14,513 nucleotides of DNA. It comes from an uncultured Verrucomicrobiota bacterium (lineage in GTDB: Bacteria > Verrucomicrobiota > Verrucomicrobiia > Limisphaerales > UBA9464). Under the pieces are notes generated by a model. It saw only the letters and a program-made list of their open reading frames with translations, was not told where the DNA came from and did no database searches. The translations under genes and the position numbers were made by a program. How positions within the stretch are numbered: the first letter of the stretch is position 1; every line of letters begins with the position of its first letter. Positions 7,249 through 14,513 of the stretch are shown in pieces. The DNA lies in contig CAIYFP010000494.1 in assembly GCA_903925515.1 (NCBI GenBank), forward strand, positions 1 through 14,513, given 5' to 3'.

Positions 7249-8580
7249 ATGGCCCGGCGCATGACACTGTTCCCTCGGCTCCTTCGACGGGCCTTCCCAT
7301 GGGCGGCCCGGGTCGTCGCTGCCGTCGCGTCCCTGGCAACGTCCGCCGCGGCGGGCGTCCGGGTCCCGGCCTTCACCGCCTACACGTCGCCCGACGCCAA
7401 CGCGGCGCGCATCTCGGAACGGTCCGGGGTGAAGGGCTGGACCGACCCGGCGCAGGTTGTGGACTGGCATGGCTTGTTTCGCGCGACGGGTGCCTTGTCG
7501 GCCTCGGTGGCGCTCACGTTGCCCGAGGGCGCGGAGTCAAGGCTGCGTTTGACGGTGGGGGGCACGTCGCGGGAGGCGACGGCTCGTGGCGAGGGCGTTG
7601 GCAAGCCGTTGACGCTGTCGTTCGGCGGCTTCGAGGTGGCGCGCACGGGCCATGCGCGGTTCCGGCTCGAGTCGTTGAACGCACGGGGCCAGCCGGCGGG
7701 CGACCTGGAGGCGCTCGTGCTCGAGGGGCCCGCGACCGAGGGCGTCCACTTCAACCTCAAGGAACGACGCAACGCGGCGTCGGTTCACCTGGCGTACCCG
7801 AGCCCGACGACGAACAAGGCGCCGGTCACGGCGTTTCATTGCGAGGTGACGGCGGTGGAGGACCCGGTGACGACCTTCTACATGGCCTGCGGCTGGCATC
7901 GCGGGTACTTCGGGATGCAGGTCAACAGCCCGGGCGAACGTCGCATCATCTTCTCCGTCTGGGACAGCGGCGGCGAGGCCATGGACCGCGGCAAGGTCTC
8001 GGACGAGAACCGCGTAAAGCTGGTGGCCAAGGGCGACGGGGTGTACACGGGCGACTTCGGGAACGAGGGCACGGGCGGGCACAGCCATCTCAAGTACCCG
8101 TGGAAGACGGGCCAGCCCCAGCGGTTCCTTGTCACGGCCACGCCCACCGACGGCACGTTCACCGTGTTCGCGGGGTACTACCTCCACCCCGACACCCGGG
8201 AGTGGATGCTGGTGTCGGCATGGCGCGCGCCCAAGGAGGGCGGCGGGCTGCGCGGACTTCACAGCTTCAGCGAGAACTTCTGGGGCAGCACGGGGCACCT
8301 GGTGCGAAAGGCGCGCTATGGCCGGCAATGGCTCCAGCAGGCCGACGGCGCATGGCACGAGATGACGGCGGCCACGTTCAGCCATGACCCGACGGGCAAG
8401 GCGGACCGGCTCGACCGCTTCATGGGGGTGGAGGACGGGACGTTCTTCCTCAGCCATGGGGGATTCCTCGACGGCTTCACGCCGTACGGGCAGCGGTTCG
8501 AGCGCCCGGCCACGGGCAGGGTGCCGGATGACCTCGGCTGGGTTGTGCCCGGGATGCCCCCGCAACCCCACAGGCCCTAG
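7249..8580 (+). CDS. Exported DUF5077/DUF3472 protein
   Basis: Secreted protein of 443 residues. The N-terminus has an Arg-rich start, the hydrophobic stretch 'AARVVAAVASLATSAAA' and likely cleavage near Ala35. Residues about 38-160 match DUF5077 (PF16871), a beta-sandwich often next to DUF3472; residues about 175-430 match DUF3472 (PF11958), with 'NAASVHLAYPSP', 'FYMACGWHRGYFGMQV', 'IIFSVWDS', 'GNEGTGGHSHLKYPW' and 'LHSFSENFWG'. The family is common in Bacteroidetes, Planctomycetes and Verrucomicrobia and is presumed to bind or process glycans, but I know of no demonstrated activity. ATG 7249 is chosen because it leaves a normal-length signal peptide; ATG 7177, which overlaps the upstream stop as TAATG, would add 24 residues and could indicate translational coupling. 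Only six bases separate its stop from the next ATG. Confidence 0.9.
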   Translation: MARRMTLFPRLLRRAFPWAARVVAAVASLATSAAAGVRVPAFTAYTSPDANAARISERSGVKGWTDPAQVVDWHGLFRATGALSASVALTLPEGAESRLRLTVGGTSREATARGEGVGKPLTLSFGGFEVARTGHARFRLESLNARGQPAGDLEALVLEGPATEGVHFNLKERRNAASVHLAYPSPTTNKAPVTAFHCEVTAVEDPVTTFYMACGWHRGYFGMQVNSPGERRIIFSVWDSGGEAMDRGKVSDENRVKLVAKGDGVYTGDFGNEGTGGHSHLKYPWKTGQPQRFLVTATPTDGTFTVFAGYYLHPDTREWMLVSAWRAPKEGGGLRGLHSFSENFWGSTGHLVRKARYGRQWLQQADGAWHEMTAATFSHDPTGKADRLDRFMGVEDGTFFLSHGGFLDGFTPYGQRFERPATGRVPDDLGWVVPGMPPQPHRP

Positions 8581-8586
8581 CACGCC

Positions 8587-8994
8587 ATGGAATTCCTGCG
8601 GTCGCTCCTGTTCCATGACGGGGAGTTCCTCGGCATCCAGTGGCATGCATGGAAGGTGGTGGGCTGGGCGGGGAACCTGGTGTTCACGAGCCGGTTCCTC
8701 GTGCAATGGCACGCCACGGAGAAGAGCAAGCGGGTGGTGGTGCCGGCGTTGTTCTGGTGGCTGAGCCTGACGGGCTCGCTGCTCCTCCTCGCCTATGCCG
8801 GCCTGTACCAACGCGATTCCGTCTTCGTCGCCGCCTACGCCTTCTCATGGATTCCCTACCTCCGCAACCTGCTGATCCACCACCGGACGGAGCGGGCGCG
8901 GCGCGCGTGCGGCGGCTGCGGGCACCGGGGCGAGCCGGGCGCGGCCTTTTGCTCGCGGTGCGGCAAGCCGGTGGGCGCGGCCGGCGGCGGTTGA
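8587..8994 (+). CDS. LAB_N-domain membrane protein with C-terminal zinc ribbon
   Basis: Small inner-membrane protein of 135 residues. Residues about 18-98 are a lipid-A-disaccharide synthase N-terminal domain (LAB_N, PF07578) with the typical 'GWAGNLVFTSRFLVQW', 'EKSKRVVVPALFWWLSL' and 'YQRDSVFVAAYAFSWIPYLRN', forming three short hydrophobic helices (roughly 21-40, 52-72, 78-96). Stand-alone LAB_N proteins of about 100 residues are common and usually lie near lipid or glycan biosynthesis genes; their exact role is unsettled. This one adds a C-terminal tail with Cys108, Cys111, Cys122 and Cys125 (CxxC-x10-CxxC), a classic zinc ribbon. The gene starts six bases after the DUF3472 stop with no clear ribosome site, so coupled translation is likely. 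It is not a complete LpxB, because the glycosyltransferase part is absent. Confidence 0.9.
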   Translation: MEFLRSLLFHDGEFLGIQWHAWKVVGWAGNLVFTSRFLVQWHATEKSKRVVVPALFWWLSLTGSLLLLAYAGLYQRDSVFVAAYAFSWIPYLRNLLIHHRTERARRACGGCGHRGEPGAAFCSRCGKPVGAAGGG

Positions 8995-9025
8995 ACTGCG
9001 GCAATTCGGGTCCACGGTGGGCCCC

Positions 9026-10324
9026 ATGGACGGAACGGGGTGGGCATTCCCGGCGACGCGGGCGGCGTCGCTGGAACGGTGGCGCGAGTTTTTGCCACGG
9101 GCACGCAGCTACGCCGCCTTTCGCAACCGCGTGGAGCCGGGCCATCCCCATGTGTCGCGGCTGTCCCCTGCAATCCGCTCGCGCCTGATCAACACGGAGG
9201 AATGCATCGCCGGGTTGCTGGCCTCATTCCCGTTCGCGTCGGTCGAGAAGCTCGTCCAGGAACTCCTCTGGCGGGATTACTGGAAGGGATGGCTGGAGCT
9301 GCGCCCGGACGCATGGGCCAACTATCTAGCCGAGCTGGAACGGGTCCGCCGGACGGCGTCGGCCGAGGTCATGGGACGGGCCACGGAGGTGATGGCGGGC
9401 CGCGGCGGGGTCGGCGTGATGGATCGTTTCGCGCGGGAATTGACGGAGACAGGATACCTTCACAACCACGCCCGGATGTGGTGGGCGGGCTACTGGTGTC
9501 ATGTGGAACGGTTGCCGTGGGTGCTGGGGGCGGATTTCTTCTACCGGCACCTGCTGGACGCGGACCCGGCCAGCAACACGCTCGGCTGGCGCTGGGTTGC
9601 CGGCCTCCAAACCCGGGGCAAGGCGTACCTGCCAAGACGTTCCAACCTCGAACGTTACTGCGCTCCAGAATGGCTTCGTGACCCGGCGGGCATGGAAAAG
9701 CTCGGCGACGACCGCGTCCAGGCGGCACCCGTGCCGTGGGAACCCGAGCTCTCCCGCGTCCTATGGGTTTCGCTGCCGGAATCGCCACGCGACGTGCCGG
9801 GGCGGTGGGGGCTCTGGATCCACGGCGAGGACCTCTCGCCCGAGCTCTCCGGGCTTCGGAGCCTTCGGCCCGCGGTGGCCTTGACCGTCCTCGACGAGGC
9901 CATCGTGACGAAGCACGGGCTTTCCCGCCTTCGGATGCAGGCCATCCTCCGGGGGCTTGAGGACGCACGGGGCCGTTCTTCCGCCCAGTACGGTTGCCCC
10001 GTCGAACATCGCGCCGCGCCGGACGGGATCGCGTCCATGCTGGCAAGGGTCGGCCGTGAACGTCGCCTCGACGGCTGGGTGGCCATGCGCCCGGCCGTGG
10101 GGCCGCTGGGAGATGCCATCGACGAGATCGAGCGAGTGCTGGGGGACGCCGGCCTTGCGGTCCAATGGTGCCGCCGGTCATGGGACGAACGTTGGTGGCC
10201 ACTTGCCCGCTCGGGGTTCTTCCCGTTCTGGGAGAAGGCCGAAAGGGCGCTTCGCCGGGGAATGAACGACGATCCGGCGCAGGGGTTGCTGCTGGACGCA
10301 ACGGCTGCGGCTGTTCCGTTCTGA
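9026..10324 (+). CDS. Photolyase/cryptochrome-like FAD-binding protein with swapped domain order
   Basis: Flavoprotein of the photolyase/cryptochrome superfamily, 432 residues. Unlike canonical enzymes it starts directly with the helical FAD-binding domain (about 10-225): 'HVSRLSPAIRSRLI' (42-55), 'VQELLWRDYWKGW' (77-89), 'TETGYLHNHARMWWAGYW' (140-157) and 'DADPASNTLGWRWVAG' (178-193), which correspond to FAD- and DNA-contact motifs of photolyases. The C-terminal part (about 243-410) is alpha/beta in pattern ('GLWIHGEDLSPE', 'VALTVLDEAI', 'GDAGLAVQWCRRSWDERWWP', 'SGFFPFWEKAERAL') and looks like the Rossmann-type domain that normally precedes the FAD domain, including a PFW element like the linker of classical enzymes. 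DNA repair or light sensing is possible; activity is unproven. ATG 9026 is chosen; GTG 9017 is in frame. It follows the LAB_N gene by 31 bases. Confidence 0.85.
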   Translation: MDGTGWAFPATRAASLERWREFLPRARSYAAFRNRVEPGHPHVSRLSPAIRSRLINTEECIAGLLASFPFASVEKLVQELLWRDYWKGWLELRPDAWANYLAELERVRRTASAEVMGRATEVMAGRGGVGVMDRFARELTETGYLHNHARMWWAGYWCHVERLPWVLGADFFYRHLLDADPASNTLGWRWVAGLQTRGKAYLPRRSNLERYCAPEWLRDPAGMEKLGDDRVQAAPVPWEPELSRVLWVSLPESPRDVPGRWGLWIHGEDLSPELSGLRSLRPAVALTVLDEAIVTKHGLSRLRMQAILRGLEDARGRSSAQYGCPVEHRAAPDGIASMLARVGRERRLDGWVAMRPAVGPLGDAIDEIERVLGDAGLAVQWCRRSWDERWWPLARSGFFPFWEKAERALRRGMNDDPAQGLLLDATAAAVPF

Positions 10325-10348
10325 TTCTGCCCTCGCCCCGGGGCGGGC

Positions 10349-10371
10349 ATGGCCGCTAGCCTTGCGGTCAT
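10349..10371 (+). promoter_or_regulatory. Hairpin directly upstream of the LarA-like gene start
   Basis: ATGGCCGC (10349-10356) pairs with GCGGTCAT (10364-10371) as an 8-bp stem with one G-T pair and a 7-base loop. It ends three bases before the ATG at 10375, covering the place where a ribosome site would be. A perfect palindrome, GCCCCGGGGC (10335-10344), lies just upstream. This may affect translation or serve as a weak end for the preceding transcript; there is no T-run. Confidence 0.35.
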
Positions 10372-10374
10372 CTC

Positions 10375-11643
10375 ATGAAGGTTGGACTGGCGTATGGCGA
10401 GGGCGTCCTCGGGGTGGACCTGCCCGAGGATCAAACCACGGTGATTCAGCCGGCGCACCGGCCGGGCCTTCCGGACGAGGGGGCGGCCCTGCGAGCGGCC
10501 CTTGAAAACCCGATAGGCTGTGCGCCGCTTGCCGAATGGCTGAGGCCGGGGGCCCGCATCGTGATCCTGTTCACCGATATCACCCGCGCGACGCCCAATC
10601 ACCGCCTCATTCCATGGCTCGTGTCCTACATCGAGTCCATGGGCGTGCAACGCGACCAAATCACCCTGCTCAACCAGCTCGGCACCCATCGCCCCAACAC
10701 CAAGGCCGAGCTCGAAAAGATGCTCACCCCCGAGGTCGTCGCACGGTACCGCGTCCTCAACCATGAACCGGAGAACCACGACGCCTGCGTCGCGCTGGGT
10801 ACCACCCGCACCGGCGTCCCCGCGTGGATCAACCGCCATTGCGTCGAGGCCGACGTCCGCATCGTGACCGGCTTCATCGAGCCGCATTTCTTCGCGGGCT
10901 TCAGCGGCGGCCCGAAGGGAATCATGCCCGGCGTCGCGCACGTGGAGACGGTCATGAGCAACCACGGGGCGGCAAACCTGTCCGACCCGCGCGCGACCTT
11001 CGGCATCTGCGAGGGCAACCCGTTGTGGGAGGAACTGCGCGACATCGCGCTCCGGGTCGGCCCCAGCTTCCTGCTGAATGTCACCCTCAACGACGAACGC
11101 CAGATCACCGGGGTGTTCGCCGGCGACCTCCTCAAGGCCCATCGCGCCGGGCGCGACTTCGTGCGCGAGTCCGCCATGCAACGCGTCGCCCAGCCCTTCG
11201 ACGTCGTCGTCACCACCAACTCGGGCTATCCGCTGGACCAAAACCTCTATCAAGGCATCAAGGGGATGAGCGCCGGCGCCCGCATCCTCAAGCCCGGAGG
11301 GCTCCTTGTCCTTGCTGCCGAATGCCGCGAGGGCGTCCCGGCCGGCAGCCCCTATGACCGTCTTCTCCGCGAGGCGTCGTCCCCGGAGGAAATCCTCGCG
11401 CTTCTGGCCACCCCCGGGTTCGTCCGGCCCGAGCAATGGCAGGCCCAGATCCAATCCCTCATCCAGGGCCGCTTCCGCGTCCGCGTCGTTTCCTCGATGC
11501 CGCCCGAGGTCCTCCGCGCCGCCCACCTCGAGCCTTGCGAGGACATCGGCATGCTCGTCCGCGAGGAGGTGGGGCGCCTTGGCCACGGCGCACGCGTCGC
11601 CGTCCTCCCGCAAGGCCCCCTTACCATCCCCTACGTCGCCTGA
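10375..11643 (+). CDS. LarA-like nickel-dependent 2-hydroxyacid racemase
   Basis: Cytoplasmic protein of the lactate racemase family (PF09861), 422 residues, the usual length. Members use a nickel-pincer nucleotide cofactor to racemise or epimerise lactate and other 2-hydroxyacids. Residues matching the Lactobacillus plantarum LarA active site are present with a small offset: Asp68 and Arg71 in 'FTDITRATPNH', His105 in 'LGTHRPNT', His171 in 'EPHFFAGFSGG', Lys181 (cofactor attachment) in 'GPKGIMPG' and His197 (nickel ligand) in 'MSNHGAANL'. The motif 'GYPLDQNLYQGIKGMSAGA' further on is also typical. Substrate cannot be assigned: the family includes racemases for lactate, malate, phenyllactate and others. 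The cofactor makers LarB, LarC and LarE are not in this window. The 82 bases to galE hold no obvious terminator. Codons here become richer in C than in the genes upstream. Confidence 0.92.
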   Translation: MKVGLAYGEGVLGVDLPEDQTTVIQPAHRPGLPDEGAALRAALENPIGCAPLAEWLRPGARIVILFTDITRATPNHRLIPWLVSYIESMGVQRDQITLLNQLGTHRPNTKAELEKMLTPEVVARYRVLNHEPENHDACVALGTTRTGVPAWINRHCVEADVRIVTGFIEPHFFAGFSGGPKGIMPGVAHVETVMSNHGAANLSDPRATFGICEGNPLWEELRDIALRVGPSFLLNVTLNDERQITGVFAGDLLKAHRAGRDFVRESAMQRVAQPFDVVVTTNSGYPLDQNLYQGIKGMSAGARILKPGGLLVLAAECREGVPAGSPYDRLLREASSPEEILALLATPGFVRPEQWQAQIQSLIQGRFRVRVVSSMPPEVLRAAHLEPCEDIGMLVREEVGRLGHGARVAVLPQGPLTIPYVA

Positions 11644-11725
11644 TGCCCCCGGCATCCCCCCCTCGGCGACACACCAACCCTCCCTTTCCCCCGCACCTGA
11701 AAAACGCAATCAAGGCGACTCATCC

Positions 11726-12697
<972 letters not shown>

Positions 12698-12708
12698 CCG
12701 CGAATCCC

Positions 12709-14160
12709 ATGCCCATGGCTCGCCTCCGCGCCGGGCTGCGGCGGGTGGCCACCCGCCTGGTCCCCTTCCTCTCCCTTCCCGGCGCCCTGCTCGTTCCCGA
12801 CGTCGTCGCCGCCGCCGTTCCGCAACCCTTTCGCATCGACGTCGTCGAGGCGGGGTCGGGTTGGCCCGTGCCCCTCGTGGAGCTGCGTACCAACCACCAT
12901 GAACGCTGGCACTCGGACAACGGCGGCGTCGTGGCCCTCGACGATCCCGACCTCATGGGCCATGAGGTGTGGCTCGGGGTCACCGGCCATGGCTACGAGG
13001 TCCCGCGCGATGGTTTCGGCAACCGCGGCGTCCGCATCCGGCCCGTCCCGGGGGGACGGCATCGGATCGAGTTGCGCCGCACGCAGGTGGCCCGGCGCCT
13101 TGGGCGGCTGACCGGCTCCGGATTGTTTGCCGAGACCCGCAAGCTCGGGATGGACACGCCCGCCACGGAGGGCTCGATCCTCGGATGCGACAGCGTGCAG
13201 GCGGCCGTCCATCGTGGACAACTTCATTGGTTCTGGGGCGACACCACGTTGGCGCACTACCCCTTGGGCATCTTCGACGGCACGGGCGCGACCTCGGGCA
13301 TTCCCTTCCTCGAACGTCCCGAGCCGCCCGTCGTCCCCCGGCTCACGTGGTGGAAGGACGCCGGGGGAAGGCCCATGGCCATTGCGCCCATGCCGGGAGA
13401 GGGCCCCACGTGGATCACGGGTTGCGCCAGCGTGCCCGACGCGTCCGGCACGCCCCGCCTCGTGGCGGCCTACATGAAGATTCGCCCGCCGCTGGAGCCC
13501 CGGGAATGGGGCCTGTGCACATGGGACGACGACGCCCATGTCTTCAGGCCATTCAAGACCGTCTGGCGCGAGGCTATGGGGACGGACGGGCGGGCGGCGA
13601 AGACCCTGCCCCCGCAGATGCCCGAGGGCCATGCGGCGCGTTGGAGGGACGGGTCGGGGCGCGAGTGGTTGTTGTTTGGCAACCCTTTCCCGCGCCTGCG
13701 TTGCCCGGCGACCTTCGAGGGATGGTCCGATCCCGCGCGCTGGGAACCATTGAAGCCGCAGGAAACGTTGGCCGACCCCCATGGCGCCCCCGTGGAACCG
13801 CACAGCGGCTCCATCGCATGGAACCCATGGCGCAAACGTTGGGTCACGGTGTTCATGCAACGCCTCGGCAAGCCGTCCGCGTTTGGCGAGCTGTGGTATG
13901 CCGAGGCCGATTCCCCGTCCGGGCCGTGGGGCACGGCTGTCAAGGTCGTCACCCACGAGAACTACACGTTCTACAACCCGCGCCTCCATCCGGAGTCGAG
14001 CCCGCCCGGCTCCCCCGCGTTGCTCTTCGAGGCCACGTTCACGCTCCAGTTCGCCGACAACCCCGTGCCCGTCGCCCGCCACGACTACAACCAAGTGCTG
14101 CACCGGCTCGACCTTGACGACCCGCGCCTTGCTCCTGCCCGTGGCAGGACGGGGGAGTGA
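12709..14160 (+). CDS. Exported beta-propeller-like protein with N-terminal transthyretin-like domain
   Basis: Secreted protein of 483 residues with no assigned activity. A basic N-terminus and the segment 'LVPFLSLPGALLVPDVVAAA' form a signal peptide, with cleavage near Ala36. Residues about 42-123 look like a transthyretin/carboxypeptidase-regulatory beta-sandwich ('GWPVPLVELRTNHHERWHSD', 'DLMGHEVWLGVTGHGYEVP', 'GVRIRPVPGG'). From about residue 150 comes a region with repeated Trp- and Asp-rich strands, including 'GSILGCDSVQAAVHRGQLHWFWGDTT' split around residues 155-180, 'YPLGIFDGTGATS' and late 'GELWYAEADSPSGPWG'. The pattern is that of a five-bladed propeller as in GH43/GH32/DUF4185-type proteins. 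Similar proteins are, from memory, frequent in Planctomycetes and Verrucomicrobia. ATG 12709 is chosen over 12715 only because it is first. It follows galE by 11 bases, and a terminator-like hairpin lies about 75 bases after its stop. Confidence 0.82.
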   Translation: MPMARLRAGLRRVATRLVPFLSLPGALLVPDVVAAAVPQPFRIDVVEAGSGWPVPLVELRTNHHERWHSDNGGVVALDDPDLMGHEVWLGVTGHGYEVPRDGFGNRGVRIRPVPGGRHRIELRRTQVARRLGRLTGSGLFAETRKLGMDTPATEGSILGCDSVQAAVHRGQLHWFWGDTTLAHYPLGIFDGTGATSGIPFLERPEPPVVPRLTWWKDAGGRPMAIAPMPGEGPTWITGCASVPDASGTPRLVAAYMKIRPPLEPREWGLCTWDDDAHVFRPFKTVWREAMGTDGRAAKTLPPQMPEGHAARWRDGSGREWLLFGNPFPRLRCPATFEGWSDPARWEPLKPQETLADPHGAPVEPHSGSIAWNPWRKRWVTVFMQRLGKPSAFGELWYAEADSPSGPWGTAVKVVTHENYTFYNPRLHPESSPPGSPALLFEATFTLQFADNPVPVARHDYNQVLHRLDLDDPRLAPARGRTGE

Positions 14161-14236
14161 TCGCCTGCGGTGCCGACCCAGAGCCTGCCGACCACGAAGC
14201 CGGGCCTGACCCAAGTTCCGCAGTTGGCCGGGAGCC

Positions 14237-14264
14237 CCCCCGCATTTTCGGGGGCGGAGTTTTT
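14237..14264 (+). terminator. Rho-independent terminator-like hairpin
   Basis: CCCCCG (14237-14242) pairs with CGGGGG (14249-14254) around a 6-base loop, and five T follow at 14260-14264 after CGGAG. It is placed about 75 bases after the stop of the propeller gene, as expected for the end of the co-directional gene run. The five-base gap between stem and T-run makes it imperfect. Confidence 0.55.
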
Positions 14265-14354
14265 GAAAGGCTCGGGAAGGTCGGCGGGCGGGGATCGAAG
14301 GGCTCGTGTCGTGGAGATCTGCCCCTTGGCACCCATCGGCCGCCGGGAAAAACG

Positions 14355-14480
14355 AGTGTCGTGCCTCACAAAGGGCTGGTGTTTCGCCGCGAGGGATTTT
14401 CGTGTCCAACGAGGAGCGAGCCACGACGTGGGACGCGAAAAGAGCCGCCGCCCTTCGGGTTGCTCCAACAATGCCCCGGG
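14355..14480. repeat. Dispersed palindromic repeat, copy B
   Basis: Second copy of the repeat at 2646-2806, in the same orientation. It lacks the 36-base segment found in copy A, so the two inverted arms (14397-14411 and 14427-14441) enclose only 15 bases. The stem is 15 bp with one mismatch and one G-T pair. The 3' portion (GAGCCGC, then CCCTTCGGGT) also matches copy A, and similarity fades after about 14465-14480. It lies downstream of the last gene in the run and is noncoding. Confidence 0.8.
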
Positions 14481-14513
14481 GCTTCGTGGTTCGTCTGTCC
14501 CAGACCGCTGCGG

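Larger units (their letters stand above)
14161..14513. other. Intergenic stretch at the right edge
   Basis: No credible gene is seen. It holds a terminator-like hairpin with a T-run (14237-14264), about 90 bases without recognisable signal, and the second copy of the dispersed repeat (from 14355), after which the window ends. Frames across it give only low-complexity Arg/Pro-rich peptides. Confidence 0.6.

Noticed and set aside
8587..8994. The LAB_N protein as a truncated LpxB
   Set aside because: It has its own start and stop, the length of stand-alone LAB_N proteins plus an ordered zinc ribbon, and no glycosyltransferase remnants follow.
9655..11709. A 684-codon open frame on the minus strand over the photolyase and LarA-like genes
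   Set aside because: It is antisense to two genes with intact family motifs, and its own sequence shows no recognisable domain.
14161..14513. tRNA, small RNA gene or mobile-element end in the right-hand intergenic stretch
   Set aside because: No cloverleaf, transposase fragment or terminal inverted repeats were found; only a terminator-like hairpin and the second dispersed repeat are supported.

Overview
The window is GC-rich (G and C dominate almost every third codon position) and densely coded. It looks like chromosome of a free-living Gram-negative bacterium of the Planctomycetota-Verrucomicrobiota group, and Verrucomicrobiota is my best guess. The basis is the family mix: a PhoPQ-activated pathogenicity-related (PqaA-type) hydrolase, a secreted DUF5077/DUF3472 protein, a secreted Asp-rich protein with a C-terminal module of the kind common in Verrucomicrobia exoproteins, a secreted beta-propeller protein with an HWFWGDT motif, and dispersed short intergenic repeats. 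No rRNA, tRNA, CRISPR array, transposase, phage gene or plasmid gene was seen, and no marker gene fixes the phylum.

Layout. 2-643 (+): C-terminal part of a PqaA-type protein cut by the window edge. 789-2646 (+): O-antigen ligase/Wzy-type polymerase with C-terminal TPR-like repeats, split by a one-base excess in a run of six G (1148-1153). 2646-2806: first copy of a palindromic dispersed repeat. 2855-3652 (+): deoC. 3653-4000: repeat-bearing intergenic stretch with a GCGGG/CCCGC hairpin, four 8-bp tandem units and a T-run. 4001-4780 (+): YmdB/TIGR00282-type metallophosphoesterase. 4812-5972 (-): secreted protein of unknown function, convergent with the phosphoesterase and divergent from the next gene. 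6089-14160 (+): seven co-directional genes with small gaps: M42 aminopeptidase, DUF5077/DUF3472 secreted protein, LAB_N membrane protein with a zinc-ribbon tail, photolyase-like protein with an apparently swapped domain order, LarA-like racemase, galE, and a secreted propeller protein. 14161-14513: terminator-like hairpin, then the second copy of the dispersed repeat.

How the genes fit together. There is no obvious single pathway. A surface-polysaccharide theme is possible (Wzy-type polymerase, GalE, LAB_N protein), with several exported proteins that may act on or bind glycans. DeoC, the phosphoesterase, M42 and LarA-like proteins are metabolic housekeeping. The tight spacing from 7.2 to 9.0 kb and between galE and the propeller gene suggests co-transcription, but function does not obviously explain the order. 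Shine-Dalgarno sequences are weak or absent at most starts, so several start codons are choices, not certainties.

The observations I rate highest are the photolyase-like protein with its FAD-binding domain first, the two-copy palindromic repeat, the homopolymer frameshift in the polymerase gene, the LAB_N/zinc-ribbon fusion, and a strong preference for A-ending codons directly before Trp codons. I did not find evidence for a new defence, mobile or multi-gene system.
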